A stretch of 64,000 nucleotides of DNA from Paenibacillus_AB hodogayensis (GTDB lineage: Bacteria; Bacillota; Bacilli; Paenibacillales; NBRC-103111): NCBI RefSeq assembly GCF_039536325.1, contig NZ_BAAAYO010000013.1:310001-374000 (forward strand). Reading direction: 5' to 3'. This document shows, piece by piece, positions 42,397 to 50,810 of the stretch (positions are counted from its first letter, which is position 1; every line of letters starts with the position of its first letter). The notes beneath the pieces were generated by a model. That model was not told where the DNA came from. It searched no databases and saw nothing but the letters and a program-made list of their open reading frames with translations. The translations under genes and the position numbers were made by a program.

Positions 42397-44176
42397 CTGC
42401 GACTCCTCCTTCCGTTACCGGCAGCCGCAGCACGACTTCCGCGCCACAGCCCGGTTCGCTGTATAGATCCATCCGCGCTTGTTCGCCATAATACAATTGC
42501 AGCCGATGCGCAATGTTGCTTAGAGCATAGCCTTTATTGCTTGTGGCGGCCTGACGCATGTTGCGATAAACCTCCTCGATGTCCATGCCGCAGCCGTTGT
42601 CCTTGACCGAAAGGACGAGCTGCGCTGCCTCCGCATGGATGGCGATTTCGATGTGCCCGCCGTTTTGGATGTTTTGAAAGCCATGGATAATCGCGTTCTC
42701 GACAAGAGGCTGCAGTAAAATTTTCAGTACGGTCGACGACAGGTTCACCCCGCTGCCGATATCGAGGCGGTAATCGAATAGCGTGTCGTAGCATTTATGC
42801 TGGATCGCCAAATACATCTTCATGTGGGTAATTTCATCTTCCAGCGTAACCCAATCGCGACCGTTGCTAAGCCCGAGCTGGAACATGTGGGCCAGCGAAA
42901 GAATCATGTCGTTCACATCGTCGTTCGCCCCAAGCTCTGATTTGCAATAAATCGTGTTCAGCGTGTTATAAAGGAAGTGCGGATCCATCTGGGCGGTCAA
43001 CGCTTTGATTTCCGCCTTCCGCTTTTCCGTTTCCCCGTCCGTGACGTCCTGGATCAATCGTTTGATTTCGTCCAGCATGCGATTGAAGCGTAATCCGACC
43101 TGGGCAACCTCATCCCGGTAAGGGCTGGCATAACGCACGTTCAAGTCGTTACGCTCCACCCGCCTCATCAGCTCCTGCAGTTTGTATAGCGGCTTGAGCA
43201 GCAGCCTCGTCAGCCCGTTCGACACGAACAGGGAGAGCAGCAGGCAACCGGACAGCGCGTACAGCGTCGATCGTTTGATGCCGTTGACTTGGGCGAGCAG
43301 ACGCTCCTTGGACTGGACGCCAAGTAAAATCCAGTTCCCGCCCACCTCCAGACGCGCATAGTTGATGAGCGATTCGTTGCCATTCAGCGGATAAAAAAAG
43401 TAGCCGTTTTGGTCACTGTAAAGCCGTTCAAGGAAGGAAGATCGCCACTTGGCGTCGGTAGCCGCATAAAGAGGCGAGCGAACGATTTCCTGCCCTTCCT
43501 CGTTGATGAACATATAGCTCAGTCCGGGCTCGGTCGTATCCTGGTTGTCCGCAATTAAGCGTAACAAATCGTTTTCCTTGACATTGACAATGATGTAGAC
43601 GTTATAATCCTGATTCGGTATTTCCCCGATCGTGCTCAGCACGAGCGATATGACCTGCTCCCGATTTGAGAAGAAAGCGTCTTCATGGCGCGGTACCCAG
43701 AACGGCCGTTTCTCGATTTTGGCCTGCTGGTACATGTCGCTTTCGTAGAACGACTGATTCGTGAGACGAATCGAAGTCATCGGATAAAAGTCGCCGATCG
43801 GGGTGGCGATCAGAATCGATTGGATGTAGCTGTCGTAGAAACTGAATTGCGAGAACACCTTCTGCAACAAGGTCAAATGCTGGTAGTACCGGCTCGTATT
43901 CGCCGATGCGACATCGTCCATCATCTCTTTGAACGAATCGCTCATTGTCAGCGACATCATCGAGACCGTAATGTTGCGCAGGCGCTGGTCGACGACCTGG
44001 GCCGTCTTGTTGATCGTATCTTCGCTGAGCCGGAAGGCGTTTTTTTGCACGACCTTGGCGGCGATGAAGTACGAGATCGTCCCATTCGCGCTGACTGCCA
44101 GTGTGATGAGCAGAACAATCGTAAACCAGACCCTGCTCCGAAACGACAATCCGTAGAACCATGATTTAATTCGCAT
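42389..44176 (-). CDS. YesM-type sensor histidine kinase
   Basis: A 595-residue kinase. Membrane helix 1 is near residues 13-35, an extracellular sensor of about 250 residues follows (with SISYEW-like and SYMFINEEGQEIV segments), and helix 2 is near 285-305. A HAMP domain (LLKPLYKLQELMRRVERND) leads to the His-kinase core with QMDPHFLYNTLNTIYCKSEL, where the His is the phosphosite, and an ATPase domain with LVENAIIHGFQN and VKDNGCGMD. The ATG at 44176 is uncertain; a GTG at 44203 is in frame and overlaps the small ORF upstream. It is followed by yesN. Confidence 0.9.
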   Translation of the reverse strand: MRIKSWFYGLSFRSRVWFTIVLLITLAVSANGTISYFIAAKVVQKNAFRLSEDTINKTAQVVDQRLRNITVSMMSLTMSDSFKEMMDDVASANTSRYYQHLTLLQKVFSQFSFYDSYIQSILIATPIGDFYPMTSIRLTNQSFYESDMYQQAKIEKRPFWVPRHEDAFFSNREQVISLVLSTIGEIPNQDYNVYIIVNVKENDLLRLIADNQDTTEPGLSYMFINEEGQEIVRSPLYAATDAKWRSSFLERLYSDQNGYFFYPLNGNESLINYARLEVGGNWILLGVQSKERLLAQVNGIKRSTLYALSGCLLLSLFVSNGLTRLLLKPLYKLQELMRRVERNDLNVRYASPYRDEVAQVGLRFNRMLDEIKRLIQDVTDGETEKRKAEIKALTAQMDPHFLYNTLNTIYCKSELGANDDVNDMILSLAHMFQLGLSNGRDWVTLEDEITHMKMYLAIQHKCYDTLFDYRLDIGSGVNLSSTVLKILLQPLVENAIIHGFQNIQNGGHIEIAIHAEAAQLVLSVKDNGCGMDIEEVYRNMRQAATSNKGYALSNIAHRLQLYYGEQARMDLYSEPGCGAEVVLRLPVTEGGVADD

Positions 44177-44186
44177 CGCCAACGAC

Positions 44187-44300
44187 CTATTCCACCGCTG
44201 CACTCAGCAGCGCTTTAATATAATTGTGTTCGTCGCGTACGACGTTCGTTTCGTTTTTTTCGATGAACCCGTGCGGCGCCGCAATCGCAATTCTCATCAT
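44187..44300 (-). CDS. Small ORF at the head of the yesM operon
   Basis: A 37-residue ORF, MMRIAIAAPHGFIEKNETNV, then VRDEHNYIKALLSAAVE. It ends 10 bases before the yesM ATG and overlaps the alternative GTG start. Two ATG codons adjoin, with GGGGGG 8 bases upstream. A TATACT hexamer at 44388-44393 (minus strand) could be its -10 box. The composition looks coding. It may be a leader peptide or the tail of a lost gene; I recognise no family. Confidence 0.4.
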   Translation of the reverse strand: MMRIAIAAPHGFIEKNETNVVRDEHNYIKALLSAAVE

Positions 44301-44482
44301 CGTTTACCGCCCCCCATACGTAGATATGCACGCATACGCTTAAGGCACCGCTATCGACCAACGCAGCGATTCTTTCTCAACTCTAATAGTATAGCTTATA
44401 TGGATATGTTGTAGTAGCAAATCGAGGTGTCAAGATATGGTCCTATCCGACACCCTGTCCGCCAAACGGTAGAAGGTTAGCG

Positions 44483-44517
44483 TAAAATAGTCCCCACCTG
44501 ATGATCAGACGGGGACT
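44483..44517 (-). terminator. Terminator of the sugar isomerase-like gene
   Basis: On the minus strand AGTCCCC and GGGGACT flank an inner CTGATCATCAG palindrome, followed by ATTTTAC. It lies about 80 bases beyond the stop codon. Confidence 0.75.
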
Positions 44518-44597
44518 GGAATGCGTTATTTCGTAGTTGTAAACACGCGGCACGTTATGGTTTCGAAATATTCAAAATCAGCATGTGAGGGAGTGCA

Positions 44598-45401
44598 TCA
44601 TTCGAACACGTCTCTATATTTTTCGGAAAAGAACTGGTTCATCCACTTGTTTACATCCCAAACATCCGTAACGGGCTGGTTTGTAAACGGCAGTGTATGC
44701 ATATAACCCGGTGGGCCAAATTCCGGTGTAAACGTCATGATTGCATAGCCATCCGACGCACGTCGCTTGCATATTTCCAACCACCAATTGACGAACGATC
44801 TGACTTCTCTGGAGTATTCCGGCGCTCGCGGATCAGCGACTTGAGGCCCTTCCGCGTATCCAACACGCCCGTGAATGTGAATAGCACGATCAAGCGCAAT
44901 CGACATATGGTCTGATTGATCCTGGAGCAGCGATTCGCATACGCAGCACCAATGGCTAAAGTCTGCTGTAATTTTCAGCTCGGGAAATTGGTGCAGTAGC
45001 TTCGAGGTTGCCCATGGCGTAAACATCGCCCTTCCCCTATGCGTTTCATGAGCAACCGGAATAGAAATTGCCTCCTCGACGGCAAGTGCTTTCTCAAAAA
45101 AGCGCAGTTGATCCTCGTAGGACATGCTATCCTTTGCGCTATGCGAAACAATCTTTACCGGATTAAATTCCGCTGCTTGTCTAGCAAGCGATTCGAATGA
45201 TGAAATATGGTCATCCCGTGTGACGACCTGTGCAATAAATGCGAGATTGTATCGCTCAAGGAGTTCGCGGAAATGCTTATGTTTGTCTTGGGATGGGAGC
45301 GTGAATTCGACTCCACCGTACCCAGCCTCCGCGATTTTTTCTAATTTTTCTTCCAATGTTCCAGTCATGTCCCATAAAGATTTAAAGCTGAGCAATTGCA
45401 T
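44598..45401 (-). CDS. Sugar isomerase/epimerase-like TIM-barrel protein
   Basis: A 267-residue member of the xylose-isomerase-like / AP endonuclease 2 superfamily. The barrel start is EKIAEAGYGGVEFTLPSQ. Likely metal ligands are the Glu in VAHETHRGR, Asp and His in TADFSHWCC, the His pair in IHIHGRVGY, and the Glu in FTPEFGP. The family isomerises or epimerises sugars and inositols; the substrate is unknown. AGAGG lies 8 bases before the ATG. It is divergent from the PhyH dioxygenase gene and shares an unusual inverted-repeat region with it. Confidence 0.85.
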   Translation of the reverse strand: MQLLSFKSLWDMTGTLEEKLEKIAEAGYGGVEFTLPSQDKHKHFRELLERYNLAFIAQVVTRDDHISSFESLARQAAEFNPVKIVSHSAKDSMSYEDQLRFFEKALAVEEAISIPVAHETHRGRAMFTPWATSKLLHQFPELKITADFSHWCCVCESLLQDQSDHMSIALDRAIHIHGRVGYAEGPQVADPRAPEYSREVRSFVNWWLEICKRRASDGYAIMTFTPEFGPPGYMHTLPFTNQPVTDVWDVNKWMNQFFSEKYRDVFE

Positions 45402-45556
45402 TTTACTAGCCTCTTTCCTTTATAGAGTGTTCCTCAAAAATCGTTTACAGGGTTTGCTAAAATTTCGTATCTTCCGGGTGATTGCGTTCATCATGTATAC
45501 GTCCGAATCATGATAGATGAAGTCTCCGTTAGTATAACTGCCCGTCAATGGGTATT

Positions 45557-45765
45557 CTCATCTTTTCTTTCGACTTTATTGGCTTATCTTCAGATGCGAT
45601 GATCCTCTGCGACTAAAAAAGAAAATATGATCCACGGCTTCTTTATAACGAATACGAGTAAAAAATAAAGAAGCTGCGATGAACGTTCGTCAATAGGCAT
45701 CGGATTTTACACTTTCATCGACAACCATCTGAAGATACGCTTAGTATTCCGTATGGAAAGATGAG
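45557..45765. repeat. 209-bp element with 40-bp imperfect terminal inverted repeats
   Basis: Bases 45557-45596 and 45726-45765 are inverted copies with 29 of 40 positions alike. The outer 9 bases (CTCATCTTT) and the inner 12 (TATCTTCAGATG) are perfect. The 129 bases between hold no ORF of note. It sits in the 429-base gap between the isomerase-like and PhyH genes. It resembles a MITE, or two composite regulator sites. No target-site duplication was established. Confidence 0.6.
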
Positions 45766-45830
45766 CGTCTGCCTCACCCGATTTGCTACAGTAGAGTTGT
45801 ACCTATAATCGATTGGTGGAGGCGATGTTC

Positions 45831-46574
45831 ATGCAAAACAAAGAAAGCTTGCTATCTCCGGAGGACGCGGCCTATTATAATCATAATGGTTATTATCTGT
45901 ACAAAAAGCCGCTTTTCTCTGAAGAAAAGTTGAATCGCTTGACGAACATTTTCGAGGAGCAGCTGGCCTTGAAGGGCACGAAGCTGTCGGATGAGCTGGA
46001 TACCCCGCACTTCCGTGATGAACGGCTGTTGGAATTTTTGCTCGCCGATGAGGTGCTGGATCTGGTAGAACCGATCATCGGTCCAAACATCGGGTTGTGG
46101 TCAAGCCATTTCATCAGCAAAGAACCAGTGGTGGGACGCGCAACTCCATGGCACGAAGACTCCGCCTACTGGAAAGGCCGCGTGAGCAGCTTCGATCACA
46201 TCGTGACGGTCTGGCTGGCCATTGACCGCAGCAATCAGGAGAACGGCTGCATGCGCGTCATCCCCGGCACTCATAACAACGGGTTTTCCGAGTACGAGGC
46301 CGTGGACAAAAGCACGAACTTGTTCAAGTCGCAAGTGAAAAATATCGACGATTCGCAAGCCGTCTACTTTGAACTGGAGCGGGGCGAATGCTCGCTGCAC
46401 GACAGCCGGATCATCCATGGCGCAAAGGCCAATACGAGCCCTCACCGCAGATGCGGCTATACGATGCGTTATTTCTCTACGGAAACGCGAGTCATTCCGG
46501 AGCGTAATGAGAATCACAAGGTATGGCTTGCCAGAGGGCGGGATATAGCTGGAAGCAAGTTTGAGAACGTATAG
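45831..46574 (+). CDS. Phytanoyl-CoA dioxygenase-family (PhyH) protein
   Basis: A 247-residue Fe(II)/2-oxoglutarate-dependent dioxygenase-like protein. The iron ligands are visible as H108-x-D110 in TPWHEDSAYWKG and the distal His in DSRIIHGAKANTS, with the Arg of HRRCGYTMRY likely to bind 2-oxoglutarate. WLAIDRSNQENGCMRVIPGT is the family core. It probably hydroxylates a small metabolite. GGAGG lies 8 bases before the ATG at 45831; a TTG 18 bases earlier is in frame but less likely. An AraC gene follows 28 bases later, probably in the same transcript. Confidence 0.88.
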   Translation: MQNKESLLSPEDAAYYNHNGYYLYKKPLFSEEKLNRLTNIFEEQLALKGTKLSDELDTPHFRDERLLEFLLADEVLDLVEPIIGPNIGLWSSHFISKEPVVGRATPWHEDSAYWKGRVSSFDHIVTVWLAIDRSNQENGCMRVIPGTHNNGFSEYEAVDKSTNLFKSQVKNIDDSQAVYFELERGECSLHDSRIIHGAKANTSPHRRCGYTMRYFSTETRVIPERNENHKVWLARGRDIAGSKFENV

Positions 46575-46602
46575 ACTCCTGTGAGCGGAAAGGAATGAAC
46601 CG

Positions 46603-47466
46603 ATGAAGCGAGAGAATGGAACTCAGCCTAGACGACTGTTGAATGAGCAGTATATGGAGCTTAACCGGTCGTTCAACATCTTTGTACAGCGGCTGACGAA
46701 GCCGTCTCCGCTTCATTGGCACGAGTTTTATGAAATGTGCGTCATCACGGGAGGAACAGGATCGAACGTCTTGAACGGAGTGGCCCATCCTCTGGAGAGA
46801 GGCAGTCTATTTCTGCTTACCCCGGCGGATTTCCACGAAATATATCCGGACCCGGATTCCGTTCTGCACGTGTATAATGTGATCTTCTCGGAGGAAATGC
46901 TTGTCGGCGAGCTGCGCGAATTACTGCTTTACGGTAATGCAAGCAGGATGATCCGTCTGGAGGAAGATGCGCTTCTGCGGGTGGAGCAGGAATATAAGAC
47001 TATCGACCGGGAAGTAAGGGAACCGAAAACCGCCCAACGGCTGATGGTAAAAGGCGCATTGGAACGCATACTGATCGAACTGCTGCGCCAGCGGGAGATC
47101 AGCTCGGCCGATCGGAACTTATTGGCGGTAGAGGCTTCGACATCGAGTCACGTCGCGATTGCGAACGCCCTTCCCTTCATTCATCATCACTTCCGAGAAC
47201 CGCTGCGTCTGCAGGATGCCGCCAGAGAGGCCAATCTCGCTCCCGGATACTTTAGCACGTGCTTCCGGCAGACGACTGGGCTTACATTCCAGCATTACCT
47301 GCAAAACTTGCGGATTGAATTCGGGGCTGCACTGCTGCTTGCCTCTGATCGTCCGGTAACCGATATTTGCTACGCTTCCGGCTTCCGCACCTTGACCCAC
47401 TTCGAGCGGGTGTTCAGAAGCAAATACGGCTGCTCCCCCCGACAGTACCAGCAGCAAGGGCGGTAG
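46603..47466 (+). CDS. AraC-family regulator
   Basis: A 287-residue regulator. The cupin-like sensor has PLHWHEFYEMCVITGGTGSN and GSLFLLTPADFHEI. The C-terminal helix-turn-helix reads RLQDAAREANLAPGYFSTCF, then PVTDICYASGFRTLTHFERV and CSPRQYQQ. The ribosome site is GGAAAGGA, 8 bases before the ATG. It lies 28 bases after the PhyH gene and likely regulates that gene and the divergent isomerase-like gene. Confidence 0.88.
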   Translation: MKRENGTQPRRLLNEQYMELNRSFNIFVQRLTKPSPLHWHEFYEMCVITGGTGSNVLNGVAHPLERGSLFLLTPADFHEIYPDPDSVLHVYNVIFSEEMLVGELRELLLYGNASRMIRLEEDALLRVEQEYKTIDREVREPKTAQRLMVKGALERILIELLRQREISSADRNLLAVEASTSSHVAIANALPFIHHHFREPLRLQDAAREANLAPGYFSTCFRQTTGLTFQHYLQNLRIEFGAALLLASDRPVTDICYASGFRTLTHFERVFRSKYGCSPRQYQQQGR

Positions 47467-47509
47467 TTGCGAAAGTGCATGGCCCGCACGCAATTAAGCA
47501 TTATAGACA

Positions 47510-47535
47510 AAAAACCTCCAAGATGAGGTTTTTTT
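47510..47535. terminator. Bidirectional terminator
   Basis: AAAAACCTC and GAGGTTTTTTT pair with a 6-base loop and have A and T runs on both sides. It lies between the AraC gene and the convergent YdeI-like gene. Confidence 0.85.
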
Positions 47536-47553
47536 GCTTTTCCATAATTTTTA

Positions 47554-48126
47554 TCATAACCCATGGAGTAAACGTCCATTATCATTCCATTGACCGTACA
47601 TTTTGTTTTCTCTCGTGTTTGCTATGAATTTGTCTAGTCTGCTCTCAAATAATTCCGGTTGTTTTTTTATGCTTTGTATCGTGTCGATCCGAACTCTTTT
47701 ATACAGATCCGGAAATGCCTTGAAATTCTCATATACTTGCTTTTCCTTTCTCAGCCTTTGCTCTATAACCGGATCGATTCGAAAAGAATCGTAATCCATA
47801 TCAGGAAGCACCTTTCTTCCTTCGTCTGTCATCAACGCCAACTTTTCGAGGCGGCGGACACGTTCTTTATTCAATTCCGTCCATGAGCTTTTTTTGCTTC
47901 GAGGGGACAGTCTCTGAGCCAGCTCCGTTTCAGATATTTTCTTCTTGACTCCATCGATCCATCCAAAGCACAAAGCTTCCTCGACCGCGTCCAAATAGAA
48001 GAGCGTATCCGATTTGGGCGTCATACTGACCAAGGCCCAACAAGATTTTTCAGTCTTACTATTTCCCTGTAGCCAAAACCTCAACTCTTCTCTCGATTTT
48101 ACAGGAATTAAATGATCCATTTCCAT
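47554..48126 (-). CDS. YdeI/OmdA-family protein
   Basis: A 190-residue cytoplasmic protein of the YdeI/OmdA (bacteriocin-protection, DUF1905-related) family. Signatures are LDAVEEALCFGWIDGVKKKI, then RLSPRSKKSSWTELNKERV and the C-terminal WNDNGRLLHGL. The biochemical role of the family is unclear. The region around it is more AT-rich than the first 45 kb. It is a single gene with no obvious partner. Confidence 0.85.
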   Translation of the reverse strand: MEMDHLIPVKSREELRFWLQGNSKTEKSCWALVSMTPKSDTLFYLDAVEEALCFGWIDGVKKKISETELAQRLSPRSKKSSWTELNKERVRRLEKLALMTDEGRKVLPDMDYDSFRIDPVIEQRLRKEKQVYENFKAFPDLYKRVRIDTIQSIKKQPELFESRLDKFIANTRENKMYGQWNDNGRLLHGL

Positions 48127-48223
48127 ATTTGAATTAGAATTTCCTTTCCATATTTATCATATATCCGTTAATTCATCCTTACTTTCTCAACATTTGATTT
48201 GGAAATTGCTATTTTTATCATGA

Positions 48224-48691
48224 TTACTGTTGTTTGTTGGAGATTACGTTATCAAGAAACTGATCTGCGTCGCTATTAAATTTCCAATTTACTCCAAACT
48301 TATCAACTAGCATTCCAAAGCACGAAGACCAAGGAGTATTGGATAACGGCATGATGACATGGCCGCCAAGGGACAACTGATTAAAGTATTCTTCCAATTT
48401 TTCCTTATCGTCCATGACCAGACTAATCAGAATATTATTCCCTTTCACCAGCTCGCCAGTTACCGCCTTCATGGAAGGCAAAATATCCGACATCATGATT
48501 TTCCCGCCTGCGAATTCTATGGAGGACTCCATGATCATATTTAACTCATTTTCCGGCATGGGGTAGTTTGGATCTTGCGGGATATCCCCAAATTTCGCTT
48601 TTTTTACTTCAATTGCGTTTAAAGCCTTCGAATAAAATTCAATCACTTGTTCTGCAATTCCATCAAAGTTTAAATAGGCAATAGCTGACAT
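48224..48691 (-). CDS. PhnB-like VOC-fold protein
   Basis: A 155-residue protein of the PhnB / 3-demethylubiquinone methyltransferase-like glyoxalase fold. It has IAYLNFDGIAEQVIEFYSKA at the start, then IEFAGGKIMMSDILPS and the closing SCFGMLVDKFGVNWKF. Such dimeric VOC proteins bind metals or small ligands, and few have known functions. The ATG at 48691 has AAGGAGG 9 bases upstream; the frame runs on to 48745 but that extension crosses the operator. It is divergent from a WYL regulator. Confidence 0.87.
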   Translation of the reverse strand: MSAIAYLNFDGIAEQVIEFYSKALNAIEVKKAKFGDIPQDPNYPMPENELNMIMESSIEFAGGKIMMSDILPSMKAVTGELVKGNNILISLVMDDKEKLEEYFNQLSLGGHVIMPLSNTPWSSCFGMLVDKFGVNWKFNSDADQFLDNVISNKQQ

Positions 48692-48737
48692 ACAGCATAA
48701 CCTCCTTCTTGTTATAAATGTAGTATAATACATAATA

Positions 48738-48757
48738 GGTGACAACTATATGTCACC
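48738..48757. promoter_or_regulatory. Operator between PhnB-like and WYL regulator genes
   Basis: GGTGACA-ACTATA-TGTCACC is a 20-bp palindrome with perfect 7-bp arms. It overlaps a TATTATACT stretch likely to be the promoter of the PhnB-like gene. Confidence 0.7.
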
Positions 48758-48791
48758 ATTTCATACTGAAGTAGAAAAAAGAGGGGAACCG

Positions 48792-49703
48792 ATGGAAAAG
48801 GTTGAGAGACTAATCTCTATCATTATGATCTTGCTGAAAAAAGATGTCGTTTCCAGCAAAGAATTCGCGCAATTATTTAACGTCTCCAAAAGAACGATTC
48901 TTCGCGATATGGAAACGTTGAGTTTATCAAACATCCCGATCTATTCGGTCAATGGAGTTCATGGCGGCTACGGCATTATGGATGAATACAAGGTTGATAA
49001 ACGTCTTTTAAGCAGCTCCGACCTAGAGAATATATTGACTGCGCTCGGCGGATTGGAACAAATTCTAATTAGCGAAGAAATTGAAATAACGATCAAAAAA
49101 ATAGAAGCCATGGTTAGCCCATTGGCTCCGAAAGGTTCAATTCAACTGTCTTTTTATGATTGGGAGGGTCGGTCTGAGATTCGTCAAACCTTGAAGACAT
49201 GTCAGGAAGCCATATTAAAGAGAAGATTAATTTCATTCGATTATATAGATAAAAATGGCACTTCGACGAAAAGAACGGTCGAGCCCTATCAGCTTCATTT
49301 TAGCGAAACGAGTTGGTATCTGAAAGGATTCTGTTTACAACGTATGGGAAATAGAACGTTTAAACTATCCCGGATCGATCATCTTAATATGAATGAACAA
49401 ACGTTTAGCCCTAGAGACGATTTGTTGGAGCAAGGGCAGGAAGCAAGTTATCAACCGGAACTAGTCGTAGTCAAGGCGCTGATTTCGCCTGGCATACAAG
49501 ATCAATTCATTGAAAGGTACGGACGAAAGAGTATTGAAACCTATAGTCCCGACTATTTATTAGCAACCATTTATGTCCCTCAAAACAATACGGGATTTCA
49601 ATTTTTAGCAAGTTTCGGTACAAATCTAAAAATCGTAGAACCGAGAGCCTACATGGAAGACTTTCGCAATTTTTTAAATAAAATGATGGAGAACTATTGT
49701 TGA
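48792..49703 (+). CDS. YafY-type HTH/WYL-domain regulator
   Basis: A 303-residue regulator. The N-terminal HTH-11 domain is VVSSKEFAQLFNVSKRTILR, followed by DMETLSLSNIPIYS and GGYGI. The C-terminal WYL domain includes ISFDYIDKNGTSTKR and WYLKGFCLQRMGNRTFKLSR. The ATG at 48792 has AGAGGGGA 5 bases upstream. It is divergent from a PhnB-like VOC gene, a common pairing for this regulator type, with a palindromic operator between. Confidence 0.9.
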   Translation: MEKVERLISIIMILLKKDVVSSKEFAQLFNVSKRTILRDMETLSLSNIPIYSVNGVHGGYGIMDEYKVDKRLLSSSDLENILTALGGLEQILISEEIEITIKKIEAMVSPLAPKGSIQLSFYDWEGRSEIRQTLKTCQEAILKRRLISFDYIDKNGTSTKRTVEPYQLHFSETSWYLKGFCLQRMGNRTFKLSRIDHLNMNEQTFSPRDDLLEQGQEASYQPELVVVKALISPGIQDQFIERYGRKSIETYSPDYLLATIYVPQNNTGFQFLASFGTNLKIVEPRAYMEDFRNFLNKMMENYC

Positions 49704-49865
49704 AAGGTGAACCATATAACGTAGACGTGAGCTTGTCTACCCGACTCGCTTCCAAACCCGAGCATGACCTATTCGCCACTCTATTGACTGAAGTAAACTC
49801 TGTATCTTATAGTACACAACAAAGCCTAACGCAGAAAATTTAATATTTTGAGGTGCTTTCTTTTT

Positions 49866-50471
49866 ATGTCAAAAAAAAGCTATTATAATGAAAAAACAGG
49901 CGTTGTTCTTCAATCCTTTACGGAAGAGGATTTTGCTCTTCTTAAAACACATTCAGAAACAACGAGAGTTCAAATATGGGCTGAAGAGCAAAAACTAACA
50001 AACCTAGATTTTCTTTTGGAATGTAGTTGTTTAGAAGAAGTGGATATCTATGGCGGGAAGATTGGTGACTATTCAGCTCTAGGAAAACTTCTAAAGCTGA
50101 AAAAATTATTTCTAAATGGAAGGTTGCGCAGATGGGTTGATAATCTTGATTTTATTGCTGAACTTCATTGTCTAAACGATTTAAGTATTTGTAATTATCC
50201 TCTGATTACTTATTTCCCTAATCTTCAAGATTGCCATAGCTTAGAACGAGTGAATATTGATGGGTGTAAGCGTCTGACTGATATTTCTAATGTCGCTTTA
50301 ATTCCAAATCTAAAATCATTTGGAATTTGCGCTACTCCACCAGAGGTTGAAGATTTGGAATTTATTGCGCAAAAACAGGGCATGAAACAAATGAGCGGCG
50401 CTTTTGGCAGCAAACGTAAAGATGAGGCGTTTAAGAAAATGCTGGAAAAATATAATTTGACATACGGCTAA
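49866..50471 (+). CDS. Leucine-rich-repeat-like protein
   Basis: A 201-residue cytoplasmic protein made of about five irregular leucine-rich repeats: LTNLDFLLECSCLEEVDIYG, LGKLLKLKKLFLNG, LDFIAELHCLNDLSICN, LQDCHSLERVNIDGCKRL and IPNLKSFGICATPPEV. No signal peptide is seen. Its DNA is clearly AT-rich compared with the first 45 kb, suggesting recent acquisition. The ATG at 49866 has GAGGTG 10 bases upstream. Function unknown; protein binding is the usual role of such repeats. Confidence 0.75.
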   Translation: MSKKSYYNEKTGVVLQSFTEEDFALLKTHSETTRVQIWAEEQKLTNLDFLLECSCLEEVDIYGGKIGDYSALGKLLKLKKLFLNGRLRRWVDNLDFIAELHCLNDLSICNYPLITYFPNLQDCHSLERVNIDGCKRLTDISNVALIPNLKSFGICATPPEVEDLEFIAQKQGMKQMSGAFGSKRKDEAFKKMLEKYNLTYG

Positions 50472-50631
50472 TAAGCTGTTTTTTGCAAAGTGCATGCGAG
50501 TAACTCAATCATTTATCCGAATATACGCTGTTTATCTTGTCACGCAATGAAAGAGTATGCCTGGGCTTGTACTCTGAAAACCGCATACAGCAAGGTTTTT
50601 TTGACCTTTACTTCGCGACTGTTACCATGTA

Positions 50632-50667
50632 AAGTGAGCGAAAACGGTCTCCTGTTTTCGCTCACTT
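50632..50667. repeat. Perfect 14-bp inverted repeat
   Basis: AAGTGAGCGAAAAC and GTTTTCGCTCACTT surround an 8-base loop. No T run follows on either strand. It lies just past the small ORF at the end of the GyrI/DoxX operon and could be a 3' stabilising hairpin or a dispersed repeat. The remaining bases of 50472-50686 show nothing. Confidence 0.7.
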
Positions 50668-50686
50668 AAATGCTACACATGCAGGG

Positions 50687-50785
50687 TCAGACAGACTTGT
50701 CATATGGTGCTGCTTCTGCTTCTGCTACTGGTGAAGACTCTAAACCAACTGTAGACACATTGTTATAATCAACGATCGGGGACAT
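50687..50785 (-). CDS. Possible 32-residue peptide
   Basis: MSPIVDYNNVSTVGLESSPV, then AEAEAAPYDKSV. AGAGGA lies 7 bases before the ATG, a good ribosome site. It starts 25 bases after the GyrI-like gene, so it would be the last gene of that operon. No signal peptide or known peptide class is recognised. Confidence 0.35.
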   Translation of the reverse strand: MSPIVDYNNVSTVGLESSPVAEAEAAPYDKSV

Positions 50786-50810
50786 TCCACATTCCTCTTG
50801 CTGATCTCAT

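Noticed and set aside
45437..45451. cre-like site on the minus strand, CTGTAAACGATTTTT
   Set aside because: The flanking W and C positions do not match.
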